This document shows, one piece after another, positions 24,838 through 32,808 of a stretch of 64,000 bases of DNA (position 1 is its first letter; the number at the start of each line of letters is the position of its first letter). The DNA comes from CAYSQW01 sp964433135 (GTDB lineage Bacteria > Acidobacteriota > Aminicenantia > Aminicenantales > Aminicenantaceae). The translations under genes were made by a program, and so were the position numbers. The stretch covers positions 186,001 through 250,000 of the forward strand of contig CAYSQW010000001.1 in assembly GCA_964433135.1 (NCBI GenBank). The letters run 5' to 3'. Below the pieces are notes generated by a model. The model searched no databases. It was not told where the DNA came from and saw only the letters and a program-made list of their open reading frames with translations.

Positions 24838-25620
24838 TTACAGGTCGAAGTCGGCGATTACGGGAGCATGGTCGGACGGGGTCGGTGAACGTCTTCTCCG
24901 TGGCCAGAGATCCACCTCCACTTCCCGAAGCCGATCGATAAGTGGTTTCGTGATAAGAACATAATCGATACGCATGCCTTCATTTCTCCAGATTGCGCCT
25001 CCCATGTACCCCCACCAAGTAAACAGCTGCTCTTTCGGGTGCAGCGTTTGATAACCGTCCGTGAAACCCCATGCCAGCAAATCTTCGAAACGGGCCCTTT
25101 CCTCGGGCATGGTGCCGATGGTGTCGGCCAGATCTTCCGCGGAATAGACATCGACATCCCGGCGTGCGACATTGAAGTCTCCGACAACGACCAGCGGTTT
25201 TTGGGGGGAATAGCCCTCCGAAAACATCCGGGTGAATACCCGATACCATTCCTGTTTGTAGGCGAATTTTTCCGTTTCCCGCAAATCGCCGCGGGGAGCA
25301 TAAACATTAAATAAGGTGAAGGAATCGATGACGATTTTCAGAAGGCGGCTTTGGTCGTCCCATTCCGGGATGCCGAATCCTCTCTGGATTTCCTCCATGG
25401 GGATCCGGGAACAGACGGCTACCCCATTGTATGCTTTTTGACCGAATACCGCACATGAATACCCGAGATCTTCGAATTCTTTTTTCGGGAAATCATCTGA
25501 AATCACCTTCAACTCCTGAAAACAGATCACGTCCAGGTCATGTCCACGGTGATCCAGCCAGTTGAAAATCAAATCTTTTCTGGCTCTGATGGAATTGACG
25601 TTGAATGAACATATTTTCAT
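24838..25620 (-). CDS. xthA: Exodeoxyribonuclease III (AP endonuclease)
   Basis: Base-excision repair enzyme with 3'-5' exonuclease and AP-endonuclease activity. The 260-residue EEP-fold protein has FNVNSIRAR, the catalytic Glu in CFQELK, NVYAPRGD, VVVGDFNVA, RIDYVLIT and SDHAPV. The common NVNGIRA is NVNSIRA here, a mild change. A good ribosome site (GAGGAG) precedes the ATG. It lies 48 bp after pdxA and may be cotranscribed with it. Confidence 0.95.
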   Translation of the reverse strand: MKICSFNVNSIRARKDLIFNWLDHRGHDLDVICFQELKVISDDFPKKEFEDLGYSCAVFGQKAYNGVAVCSRIPMEEIQRGFGIPEWDDQSRLLKIVIDSFTLFNVYAPRGDLRETEKFAYKQEWYRVFTRMFSEGYSPQKPLVVVGDFNVARRDVDVYSAEDLADTIGTMPEERARFEDLLAWGFTDGYQTLHPKEQLFTWWGYMGGAIWRNEGMRIDYVLITKPLIDRLREVEVDLWPRRRRSPTPSDHAPVIADFDL

Positions 25621-25668
25621 TTGACTCCTCGCGTTTCTCTCGTTCCGTATCTTAAAGACAATGAGCGG

Positions 25669-26649
25669 TCATGATGAACCGGAAAGTTCGGCTGCCAGCC
25701 GTAGAGCGGCGATCATGCTTTCGGATGCGGCGATTCCCCTGTTTGAGATGTCGAAGGCCGTGCCATGATCCGGAGATGTTCTGACGAACGGCAGGCCGAG
25801 GGTGACATTGACGCCTTCTTCGAATACAACGGTCTTGAAAGCGATGAGGCCTTGGTCGTGATAGAGGGCGATGACGATGACGTCGGGCCGGTCAAGTGCT
25901 TTTCGAAATATCACGTCCGGCGGATAAGGGCCCTCAATCGGCATCCCCTTATGGCGGGCGTCCGCGACGGCCGGAAGAATCACTGAGATCTCCTCATCTC
26001 CGAGCAGCCCGTCTTCACCGGCATGCGGATTAAGTCCCGCGATCCAGTAGCGGTATTGCCGAGGGGTCGCTTGTTTGACGTTTTTGTGGAGGCTGAGCAA
26101 AAAAGTCCTCAGATTTTCACGGGTGAGTTTTCGCAATGCGTTTTGCAGGGAAAGATGGTGCGTGAACAATGCCACTTTTAGACGGCTTGACCAGAACGTC
26201 ATGATCGCCTGGGGGTAGGTCCGCGCGAGATACTCCGTATGGCCGGCGTAGGGAATTCCGGCCAGTTTCCAGGAAAGCTTTGAAATGGGTGCGGTGACGA
26301 TCGCGGACAGCACGCCTGACCGAGCATGGGCTACAGCGGCTTCAAAATATCTGAAGGATGTCTCGCCGTTCCGTCCGTCTGGTTTTCCAAGGAGAGGGGG
26401 ATCATTCGACAGGGGAATATCATACAGAAAACAGGAGTCCGCGCGAAGGTCCCGTTTGAATGCGGCGGAAGCAAAAGGAACGAGGACTCCATCATCTTTA
26501 ACTCCGTTCCGTTCCAGAACCGAACGCGTGCCGAAAAGCACATATACGGCTTTGGGTAAATCGAGACGACGAGACAGCGCTTTTACAGTGACTTCCGGCC
26601 CGATTCCTCCGGGATCTCCCAGTGAAATCCCAATTCTGGGAAGGGTCAT
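25669..26649 (-). CDS. pdxA: 4-hydroxythreonine-4-phosphate dehydrogenase
   Basis: NAD-dependent step of the DXP-dependent pyridoxal phosphate pathway. The 326-residue protein has SLGDPGGIGPEVTVKA, GHTEYLA, the metal-binding GLNPHAGEDGLLGDEE and YHDQGLIAFKT, and RTSPDHGTAFDI, all in family order. Its ATG overlaps the stop of the hfq-like gene by 4 bp. No other pdx gene is in the window. Confidence 0.95.
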   Translation of the reverse strand: MTLPRIGISLGDPGGIGPEVTVKALSRRLDLPKAVYVLFGTRSVLERNGVKDDGVLVPFASAAFKRDLRADSCFLYDIPLSNDPPLLGKPDGRNGETSFRYFEAAVAHARSGVLSAIVTAPISKLSWKLAGIPYAGHTEYLARTYPQAIMTFWSSRLKVALFTHHLSLQNALRKLTRENLRTFLLSLHKNVKQATPRQYRYWIAGLNPHAGEDGLLGDEEISVILPAVADARHKGMPIEGPYPPDVIFRKALDRPDVIVIALYHDQGLIAFKTVVFEEGVNVTLGLPFVRTSPDHGTAFDISNRGIAASESMIAALRLAAELSGSS

Positions 26650-27002
26650 TTCTTTTTTTGCGGGGAAGGATTTCTGGGGGGCGTTTTCTTCTGAACACGG
26701 GAATCCTCGAGGCTCTCATCATTTTTGTGCAGGTATTTGATGCTGGATTTGTATATCAGGAGATTGGGTGCGTTGTTTCGCGTGAGCTTGATGCAGTTTC
26801 GATCGTACCATTCGACGTGTCCGGTCGTGACTTCTCCATCAAGGAAGGCGACGGTAACCATGGTTTTCTTGTTCATCTGCTTGAGAAAATAATAGTTTTC
26901 AGCGTGGGTTTCAAAGGGGGGATGCGGCTTTTTCTTGACGGCTTCGCGACTGGCTTTCTCTTTATATTCAGAGAGATTGGGCCGAATGAGTTTCCTGTTC
27001 AT
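26646..27002 (-). CDS. Divergent Hfq-like RNA chaperone with N-terminal extension
   Basis: A 118-residue protein with an Sm/Hfq core from about 31 to 93. The Sm1 part is VTVAFLDGEVTTGHVEWYDRNCIKL and the Sm2 part is LLIYKSSIKYLHK. The diagnostic YKH of Hfq is YKS here (84-86), and the distal-face region has WYD where FDQ is usual. A basic 30-residue N-terminal extension (KLIRPNLSEYKEK) and a Lys/Pro-rich tail flank the core. The ATG at 27002 has GGAGAACGAA before it. It probably binds small RNAs, but family placement rests on my reading only. Confidence 0.78.
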   Translation of the reverse strand: MNRKLIRPNLSEYKEKASREAVKKKPHPPFETHAENYYFLKQMNKKTMVTVAFLDGEVTTGHVEWYDRNCIKLTRNNAPNLLIYKSSIKYLHKNDESLEDSRVQKKTPPRNPSPQKKK

Positions 27003-27114
27003 TTCGTTCTCCAAGATTTCAGCCAAGGATTGTATGAAGCATGCCTTTGATAAAAAGTATAGCATCAAAAGAAGTAAAGCGCAAACCGTCGTGGGAAACG
27101 GCCAGGGGTTTGTC

Positions 27115-30100
27115 TCAACGATGAGACGTTAATCCGGGAGGTTTTATGAACTGGAAGACAAGCGGCAGCACGATCAGGGTGATTGCGGTGGACGTCAGCA
27201 GCCCGCCGATGACGACGGCGGCCAGCGGCCGCTGGATCTCGGCTCCAGGGCCCTTGGCAAGCAGCAACGGAAGAACGCCGAAAATGGTCGTGAATGAGGT
27301 CATCAGAACCGGGCGAAGCTTGGCGCCTACGCCGAGGTCGATGGCTTCATCAATTGAGTGTCCCTGTTTAAGATTTCGGTGAAATGCGCTGAGCAGAACC
27401 AGTCCGTCTTCCAAGGCGATCCCGAAAATTGCTATGAATCCGATCGCGGCCGGGACACTGAGGTAAAGTCCGGATAATTTCAAGGCGATGATTCCCCCTG
27501 TAAGAGCGAGAGGGATATTGATGAGGATGATGAGAACTTCCCGGAAGGAATGAAAAATGGCGAACAGCAGCAGAGCGACCAGCGCTAAAGTCAACGGCGT
27601 GATGATCCCCAGACGACGGGCTGCGCGCTGTTGGAGTTCGAACTGGCCGCCCCATTTAAGGAAATATTCAGGGGGAAGTGATATTCCGCGGGAGATCCGT
27701 CTTTTGGCATCCTCGACGAAACGGCCGATATCTCTTCCTCTGACATTTGCTTGGATTGTGATGAATCGCTTGTTGTTTTCGCGATTGATGACACGGGGGC
27801 CCTGGATTTCCTCAATCCTCGCCAGCTGAGCCAGCGGGATTTGTCCGCCTTCGGGAAGCCGGACCAACAGCTTACCGATCTCTTCGATCCCCTCGCGATC
27901 CTCCGAACGGAAACGAAAAAAGATGTCGAAATACCGTTCTCCTTCATATACTTTTCCTAACGTGATCCCTCCGATCGCGGTCTCCACCAGCTCCTGGATA
28001 TCCTGGATATTCAATCCATGACGTGCGATCCTTTTCCGATCGAGGTTGACTTGAATTTGATTTTGCCCGGTGAACTTTTCCACCTGAACATCCGCCGCTC
28101 CTTTGATCGAGGCGATGACATCCTTGATGGCGACGGCGTGTTCCCTGAGAAGATCGAAGTCCTTGCCGTAGAGCTTGATGGCCAGCTGGGCTTTGACGCC
28201 TGAAATCAGATTGTCGAGGTTGTGGGCGATGGGCTGTGTAATATTGATGTTGAGTCCGGGGAATCGATCCAGACGGGTTTCCACGGCCTCGATAAGTTCG
28301 TTTTTATTTTTGAAATGCTTCCATTTTTGCAGGGGGTTCAGTTGGATGAGCATGTTGGCTTCATTGACGAAATGGGCGTGTCCGCCCACATCGCCCCGCC
28401 CGATCCTGGTGAGGACGCCCGTTACTTCAGGAACTTTGACCAAGGTCTTTTCGATCGCGGTGGCCGTTCGGATAGTTTCTTCGAGACTCGTGTTGGGATC
28501 AAGAGAAATCTGGAGATGGAGAGTTCCTTCTTCATAGGCGGGAATGTATTCCCGCCCCAGGAAAGGAACCAGAGCGAGGCCGGAGATGAAAACCAGGGCG
28601 GTTATCGTAAATACCCGCCGCCGGTGACGCCGGCACGAGGCGAAGAAGGGGAAGTAGAACCGTTTGATGTTCCGGATCAGTCGTGGCTCCCGAGCCAAGC
28701 CCGATTTTCTTCGCAGCAGGAAATAGGAAAGCGAGGGGACGAAAATCATGGTGAATAGCAGAGATCCGGCCAGCGCGAAGGAGATGGAAAAACCCATAGG
28801 GCGGAACATGATGCCTTCCACGCCGGTCAGCGTAAAGATGGGCAGGAAAACCAGAATGATGATCCCGATAGCGAAAAATAGGGGGCGGATGACTTCTCCT
28901 CCGGCGGCGCGGATCGCCGACTCCCTGGAAGAGCCCGGGGATTGGATATGCCGATGCGTATTTTCCACCAGAATAATGGCGGCATCCGCGATCAAACCGA
29001 TGCTGATGGCCAGTCCGCCGAAAGACATGATGTCGGCGGCTAGATTAAAGCGCCGCATCAGGATAAAGGCGAACAGAATGGAAAAGGGCAGAGACATCAT
29101 TGCCACGAAAGCGGAAGGGAAATCCCCCATGAAAAGGAAGAGGACCAGGATCACCAATACGATCCCCACAACCAAGTTTGTGGAAACCGTGGTGTAACAT
29201 TTGTTGATGAAGGAAGCCTGGTTGTAAAAAGGAACGATGCGAATCCCGGAGGGAAGGGATCGGTTGATTTCGTTGATTCTCCGCTCAAGGTCCTTGATCA
29301 CGTTTGCAGTGTTGGCGCCATAGAGCTTTAAAATCTGCCCTACGACCCTTTCCCCTTCTCCATTGATGAGTGCCGTTCCGCGCTTGATGGCAGGGAGCGT
29401 TTCAATCGTGGCGAGATCCTTGAGCAGAACCGGTGTTCCCCGGCGGCTTGCGATCACGATGTTTTCCAGGTCGTCGATCGACTGAGCCAAACCCACGCTG
29501 CGAACGACATATTCTTCTTTATTCCTGGTAATGAAACCGGCGCCGGCGTTTTGATTGTTGCTTCGGATCTTGGCGATGACCTCTGACAGGCTGAGGTCGT
29601 ACTTGAGAAGATCCCGGGGACTGGTGAGGATCTGATACTGTTTGATGTCGCCTCCCTGGCTGAGGATCTGGGAGACCTCGGGAACGGACTTGAGTTCGTA
29701 CTTGACGAGCCAATCCTGCATGGTTCGCAGCTCCATCGTGGTGTAGTTTTCACCTTCCAGATAGTAGAGGTAGACCATTCCCAGGCCGGTGGCGATGGGA
29801 CCCAGTGAGGGATGGCGGACACGGTCCGGAAGGCTTTCGCTGACTTCATCCAAACGTTGGGCGACGAGTTGGCGTGCCCAGTAGATGTCCGTTTTATCCT
29901 CGAAATAGATGTTGACGATGGATAGAGCGAAGGAGGAAAAAGATCTTATCTGGGTGATTCTGGGAAGTCCGAACATGGCGGATTCTATCGGGTAAGAGAT
30001 AAAGGTTTCGATCTCTTCGGGCGCCATGCCCTCAGCTTCGGTGAAGACCTGCACCAGCGGCGGAGATGGATCCGGAAAAACGTCGATGGCGAGCCGTTTG

Positions 30101-30192
30101 AAAGCATGGATGCCTAAAAAAATCATGCCGGCGGCGGTCATAACGATAAACAGGCGCTGCTTAACTGAAAATCTGAGGATGGTATTGATCAT
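27115..30192 (-). CDS. CusA/CzcA-family heavy-metal RND efflux pump
   Basis: Inner-membrane proton-driven exporter of 1025 residues, the normal RND length, with 12 predicted helices and two large periplasmic loops. The TM4 motif reads SIGLIADAAIILVENTHRHI. It keeps the Asp of the second position and the Glu but lacks the first Asp of CzcA (DFGxxVDGA), which resembles the CusA monovalent-cation group more than the Zn/Co/Cd group. ATG 30192 has GGAGGA upstream. It is encoded after its adaptor and outer-membrane channel. The exact metal cannot be decided from sequence reading alone. Confidence 0.9.
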   Translation of the reverse strand: MINTILRFSVKQRLFIVMTAAGMIFLGIHAFKRLAIDVFPDPSPPLVQVFTEAEGMAPEEIETFISYPIESAMFGLPRITQIRSFSSFALSIVNIYFEDKTDIYWARQLVAQRLDEVSESLPDRVRHPSLGPIATGLGMVYLYYLEGENYTTMELRTMQDWLVKYELKSVPEVSQILSQGGDIKQYQILTSPRDLLKYDLSLSEVIAKIRSNNQNAGAGFITRNKEEYVVRSVGLAQSIDDLENIVIASRRGTPVLLKDLATIETLPAIKRGTALINGEGERVVGQILKLYGANTANVIKDLERRINEINRSLPSGIRIVPFYNQASFINKCYTTVSTNLVVGIVLVILVLFLFMGDFPSAFVAMMSLPFSILFAFILMRRFNLAADIMSFGGLAISIGLIADAAIILVENTHRHIQSPGSSRESAIRAAGGEVIRPLFFAIGIIILVFLPIFTLTGVEGIMFRPMGFSISFALAGSLLFTMIFVPSLSYFLLRRKSGLAREPRLIRNIKRFYFPFFASCRRHRRRVFTITALVFISGLALVPFLGREYIPAYEEGTLHLQISLDPNTSLEETIRTATAIEKTLVKVPEVTGVLTRIGRGDVGGHAHFVNEANMLIQLNPLQKWKHFKNKNELIEAVETRLDRFPGLNINITQPIAHNLDNLISGVKAQLAIKLYGKDFDLLREHAVAIKDVIASIKGAADVQVEKFTGQNQIQVNLDRKRIARHGLNIQDIQELVETAIGGITLGKVYEGERYFDIFFRFRSEDREGIEEIGKLLVRLPEGGQIPLAQLARIEEIQGPRVINRENNKRFITIQANVRGRDIGRFVEDAKRRISRGISLPPEYFLKWGGQFELQQRAARRLGIITPLTLALVALLLFAIFHSFREVLIILINIPLALTGGIIALKLSGLYLSVPAAIGFIAIFGIALEDGLVLLSAFHRNLKQGHSIDEAIDLGVGAKLRPVLMTSFTTIFGVLPLLLAKGPGAEIQRPLAAVVIGGLLTSTAITLIVLPLVFQFIKPPGLTSHR

Positions 30193-30286
30193 GGGTGTGT
30201 TTCCTCCAATCCAGATGCCGCGGTTGCGTCGGGAACCGGCGGAGAGAGATTTCCTGCATGCGCTTTCTTTCGTATGGCGGTTCGGG

Positions 30287-31489
30287 TCAATGCGCGTGAA
30301 CATGTCCGAAAGTCGCCTTTCCCAGTTCGGCTTTCAAGGTGAAAGCCCCTTCTATCACAACGTCTTCATCGCCGATCAGTCCATTCAGGATGATCCGGGA
30401 GCCTCCGATCTTTCCACCCACGGTGACCGGCTGAGCGGTGAAGGCCGTTTCGCCGGAACGGATGAAGACCACCTTTTTCTTTTCCAGATTCTGTACCGCC
30501 GCTTCCGGCAGCAATAATCCGTCTTCGGTTATCGTGCGGTTTTCGATATGACCCTGGATATACATATTTGGTTTTAGCCGCTTATCGGCGTTATCTATCT
30601 CGACCCTGACTTTAATGGTCCTGAGCTTCGGGTCCACCAGGTCGGAGATGGTGGTGATCTTTCCGGGAAACACCTGTTCGGGGTATTGCGACGAGGTGAT
30701 GGTGACCGAGCTGTCGGCTCGAATGAGGGGCAGATCGTTTTCGTAGGCATCCAATATCGCCCACAAAGTCGAAAGATCGGAAACAGAAAAGAGGTTTTTT
30801 TCCGGAATAACGTGTTCGCCCAATATTACGTCCCGTTCTATCACGGTTCCTGAGATAGGGGAGAGCACGGAAAGGCGGGGATCGGCGATATCGCATTTAT
30901 AGGTTTTATCCTCCAGAAGTTTGCATTTTCCGATCAATTCATCGATCTGAGCATGTGTGATGCCGTATGAATGGAGGGCGGAGCCCAAAGCTCCGTAGCG
31001 GGTGGCGGCTTGTTCATGTTCCGCTTCACGCCGGAGATATTCTTTCTTTTCGATCGCATTTTCTTTCAGGAGCATCTTGGCGCGGTCGAATTCCCGGGTG
31101 CTGAGTAAAAAGCGTGCTCGGGCTTGGAGAAATTCAGCTTGAGCATCAGCGAATTCCGGCGAATTGATCGTCAGCAGAACCTGCCCTTTCCTTACGGCGA
31201 CACCGAGATCGGCGGCGAGGGAAACGACTTTACCTCCGACAAACGAAGAAATGTGCGCGGTCCGATTCAGGTTGAGGCTCAGCACCCCCGGGACAGAGAT
31301 GCGGGAGGCGATCCGGGTTTTGGCGGGAAGAGCCCACTTGATCCCCCATTCCTGAATCTGTTCTCGATTGAGATGAAGGGCTTTCGATCCGTGCTCCTTG
31401 TGCACGGTTTCCACCTGTGATGGGGATTCCCGCCGGCCGCCGCAGGCCAGCAGTAAAAAGAGAAGCGGAATCAGGAATATGTTTTTCAT
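30287..31489 (-). CDS. Heavy-metal efflux periplasmic adaptor lipoprotein (CusB/CzcB type)
   Basis: A 400-residue membrane fusion protein. The signal ends in a lipobox (FLLLACGG), so it is probably anchored by a lipidated Cys. Biotinyl-lipoyl-like halves (VGGKVVSLAADLGVAVRKGQ and LSPISGTVIERDVILGEHV) flank a coiled-coil hairpin (about 115-200), followed by a beta barrel. The C terminus is His-rich (GHVHAH), as often seen in CzcB-type adaptors. It overlaps the channel gene by 4 bp and lies 94 bp before the pump gene. Confidence 0.9.
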   Translation of the reverse strand: MKNIFLIPLLFLLLACGGRRESPSQVETVHKEHGSKALHLNREQIQEWGIKWALPAKTRIASRISVPGVLSLNLNRTAHISSFVGGKVVSLAADLGVAVRKGQVLLTINSPEFADAQAEFLQARARFLLSTREFDRAKMLLKENAIEKKEYLRREAEHEQAATRYGALGSALHSYGITHAQIDELIGKCKLLEDKTYKCDIADPRLSVLSPISGTVIERDVILGEHVIPEKNLFSVSDLSTLWAILDAYENDLPLIRADSSVTITSSQYPEQVFPGKITTISDLVDPKLRTIKVRVEIDNADKRLKPNMYIQGHIENRTITEDGLLLPEAAVQNLEKKKVVFIRSGETAFTAQPVTVGGKIGGSRIILNGLIGDEDVVIEGAFTLKAELGKATFGHVHAH

Positions 31490-32718
31490 GGTTGTTGTTC
31501 TCCAACCGCTTTTTCAAGGGCGGCTTTATCCTTATTCCAGTTAAATAGGGCGACTTGAAAATCATCCCATATGCTGAAGAAAGTTCTTTGGGCGTCGAGA
31601 AAATCCATGAGGGAGATTTCTCCCTGCTTGTAGCTCAGCTCCGAAATCCGAAGACTCTTGTCCGCTTGATCCAGCAGGCCTTGATAAAAAATATTAAGGG
31701 CTTCCTCGGAGAGGCGGAGGCGGTGGACCGCCGTTTTGACCTGAGCCGAGATTTCAAGTTCCGCGGCGTTCAGCAGCCGGGCCTCGCGCTGCAGGATATA
31801 GCGGGCTTTTTGTGTTTCACGGGCGCCCAGGTTCCAGAGAGGCACATTCAAAGAAATCCCGATGCCGGCGCCTTGACCGTCAAGGTGTTTGTCGGAGAAA
31901 CCGGCCAATTCGAAATCAGGCAGCGCCTGCCATTTTTTATAGTTCACGATACTTTGTGCGGAACCGACGTTCACGCGCTGCTCGCGGAGTTCGGGATGAG
32001 ATCGCAGAGCGGCGGCGACCCGTTCGCTTTCGTCATACAGGGCTGGAGTGAAATCCAGTCTTCCCTTCAAGGCGAATCCGGCGGGAAGCCGGTTTCCGAG
32101 AATCGTGTTCAGCTCTCCCCGTGAGATTTCCAGCTCGGCATGAACCTGCTTTCTCTCCTTTCCGGCTTTCAATGACTCCACCAGAAGTTTGATCACTTCC
32201 AGTTCCTTGACTTCTCCCAACCGGGCGCGGGTGTCCATAAGTTTGTGGAGTTTCCGGATAGAGGCTTCTTTTTGCCGGGCATATTCCTCTCTGCTCTGGA
32301 GAAGAAGGATTTTGAAAAACAACTTTTTTATCTGAAAGACCACGTCAAGTCGGGCGGCGTCCCGGGCATGCTCCGCCGCACGCCAGTCATGTTCGGCGAT
32401 TTCGATCCGATAATGTCGCTTTATGGGATTTTCTATCGGCTGCTTCAAAGAAAAACCTTCCGTGGCTCGTTCAACCGATCCGTCCCATGATCGGGCCCGT
32501 CCCCGCCGGTATGAAAGTGTGGGATTTTGCCAGAGCCGCGCAGCCCTGTATCCGGCTTCCCCGGCAGCGGCGTTCCGGGTCCGGGCGGATAGAAAAGGAT
32601 TGTGTTCCAGTCCGAGGGAAATGATATCTTCCAGAGTGAACTCCGGAACTTGGATAGCGGATAAAATCTGGGCGGTCAGAAGGCAAAAAAGCAGTGCAAT
32701 CTGGGTCGTTTTCTTCAT
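31486..32718 (-). CDS. Outer-membrane efflux channel of the CusC/CzcC-TolC family
   Basis: A 410-residue protein with a signal peptide (MKKTTQIALLFCLLTAQILSA) and the two repeated TolC-type segments rich in long amphipathic helices, with LGLEHNPFLSARTRNAAAGE near the start and ISELSYKQGEISLMDFLDAQ near the end, a classical OEP motif. It forms a tripartite set with the following adaptor and pump. ATG 32718 was chosen; an in-frame start at 32739 would put residues before the signal peptide. Confidence 0.88.
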   Translation of the reverse strand: MKKTTQIALLFCLLTAQILSAIQVPEFTLEDIISLGLEHNPFLSARTRNAAAGEAGYRAARLWQNPTLSYRRGRARSWDGSVERATEGFSLKQPIENPIKRHYRIEIAEHDWRAAEHARDAARLDVVFQIKKLFFKILLLQSREEYARQKEASIRKLHKLMDTRARLGEVKELEVIKLLVESLKAGKERKQVHAELEISRGELNTILGNRLPAGFALKGRLDFTPALYDESERVAAALRSHPELREQRVNVGSAQSIVNYKKWQALPDFELAGFSDKHLDGQGAGIGISLNVPLWNLGARETQKARYILQREARLLNAAELEISAQVKTAVHRLRLSEEALNIFYQGLLDQADKSLRISELSYKQGEISLMDFLDAQRTFFSIWDDFQVALFNWNKDKAALEKAVGEQQP

Positions 32719-32808
32719 GTCCAAGAGATAGTCTAGCATATTTATGGGTAATATAGAATATCGGGAGGAGCATCAAGTTCCGCTTTCTCTTGCCGAAGAC
32801 GCACCGGA

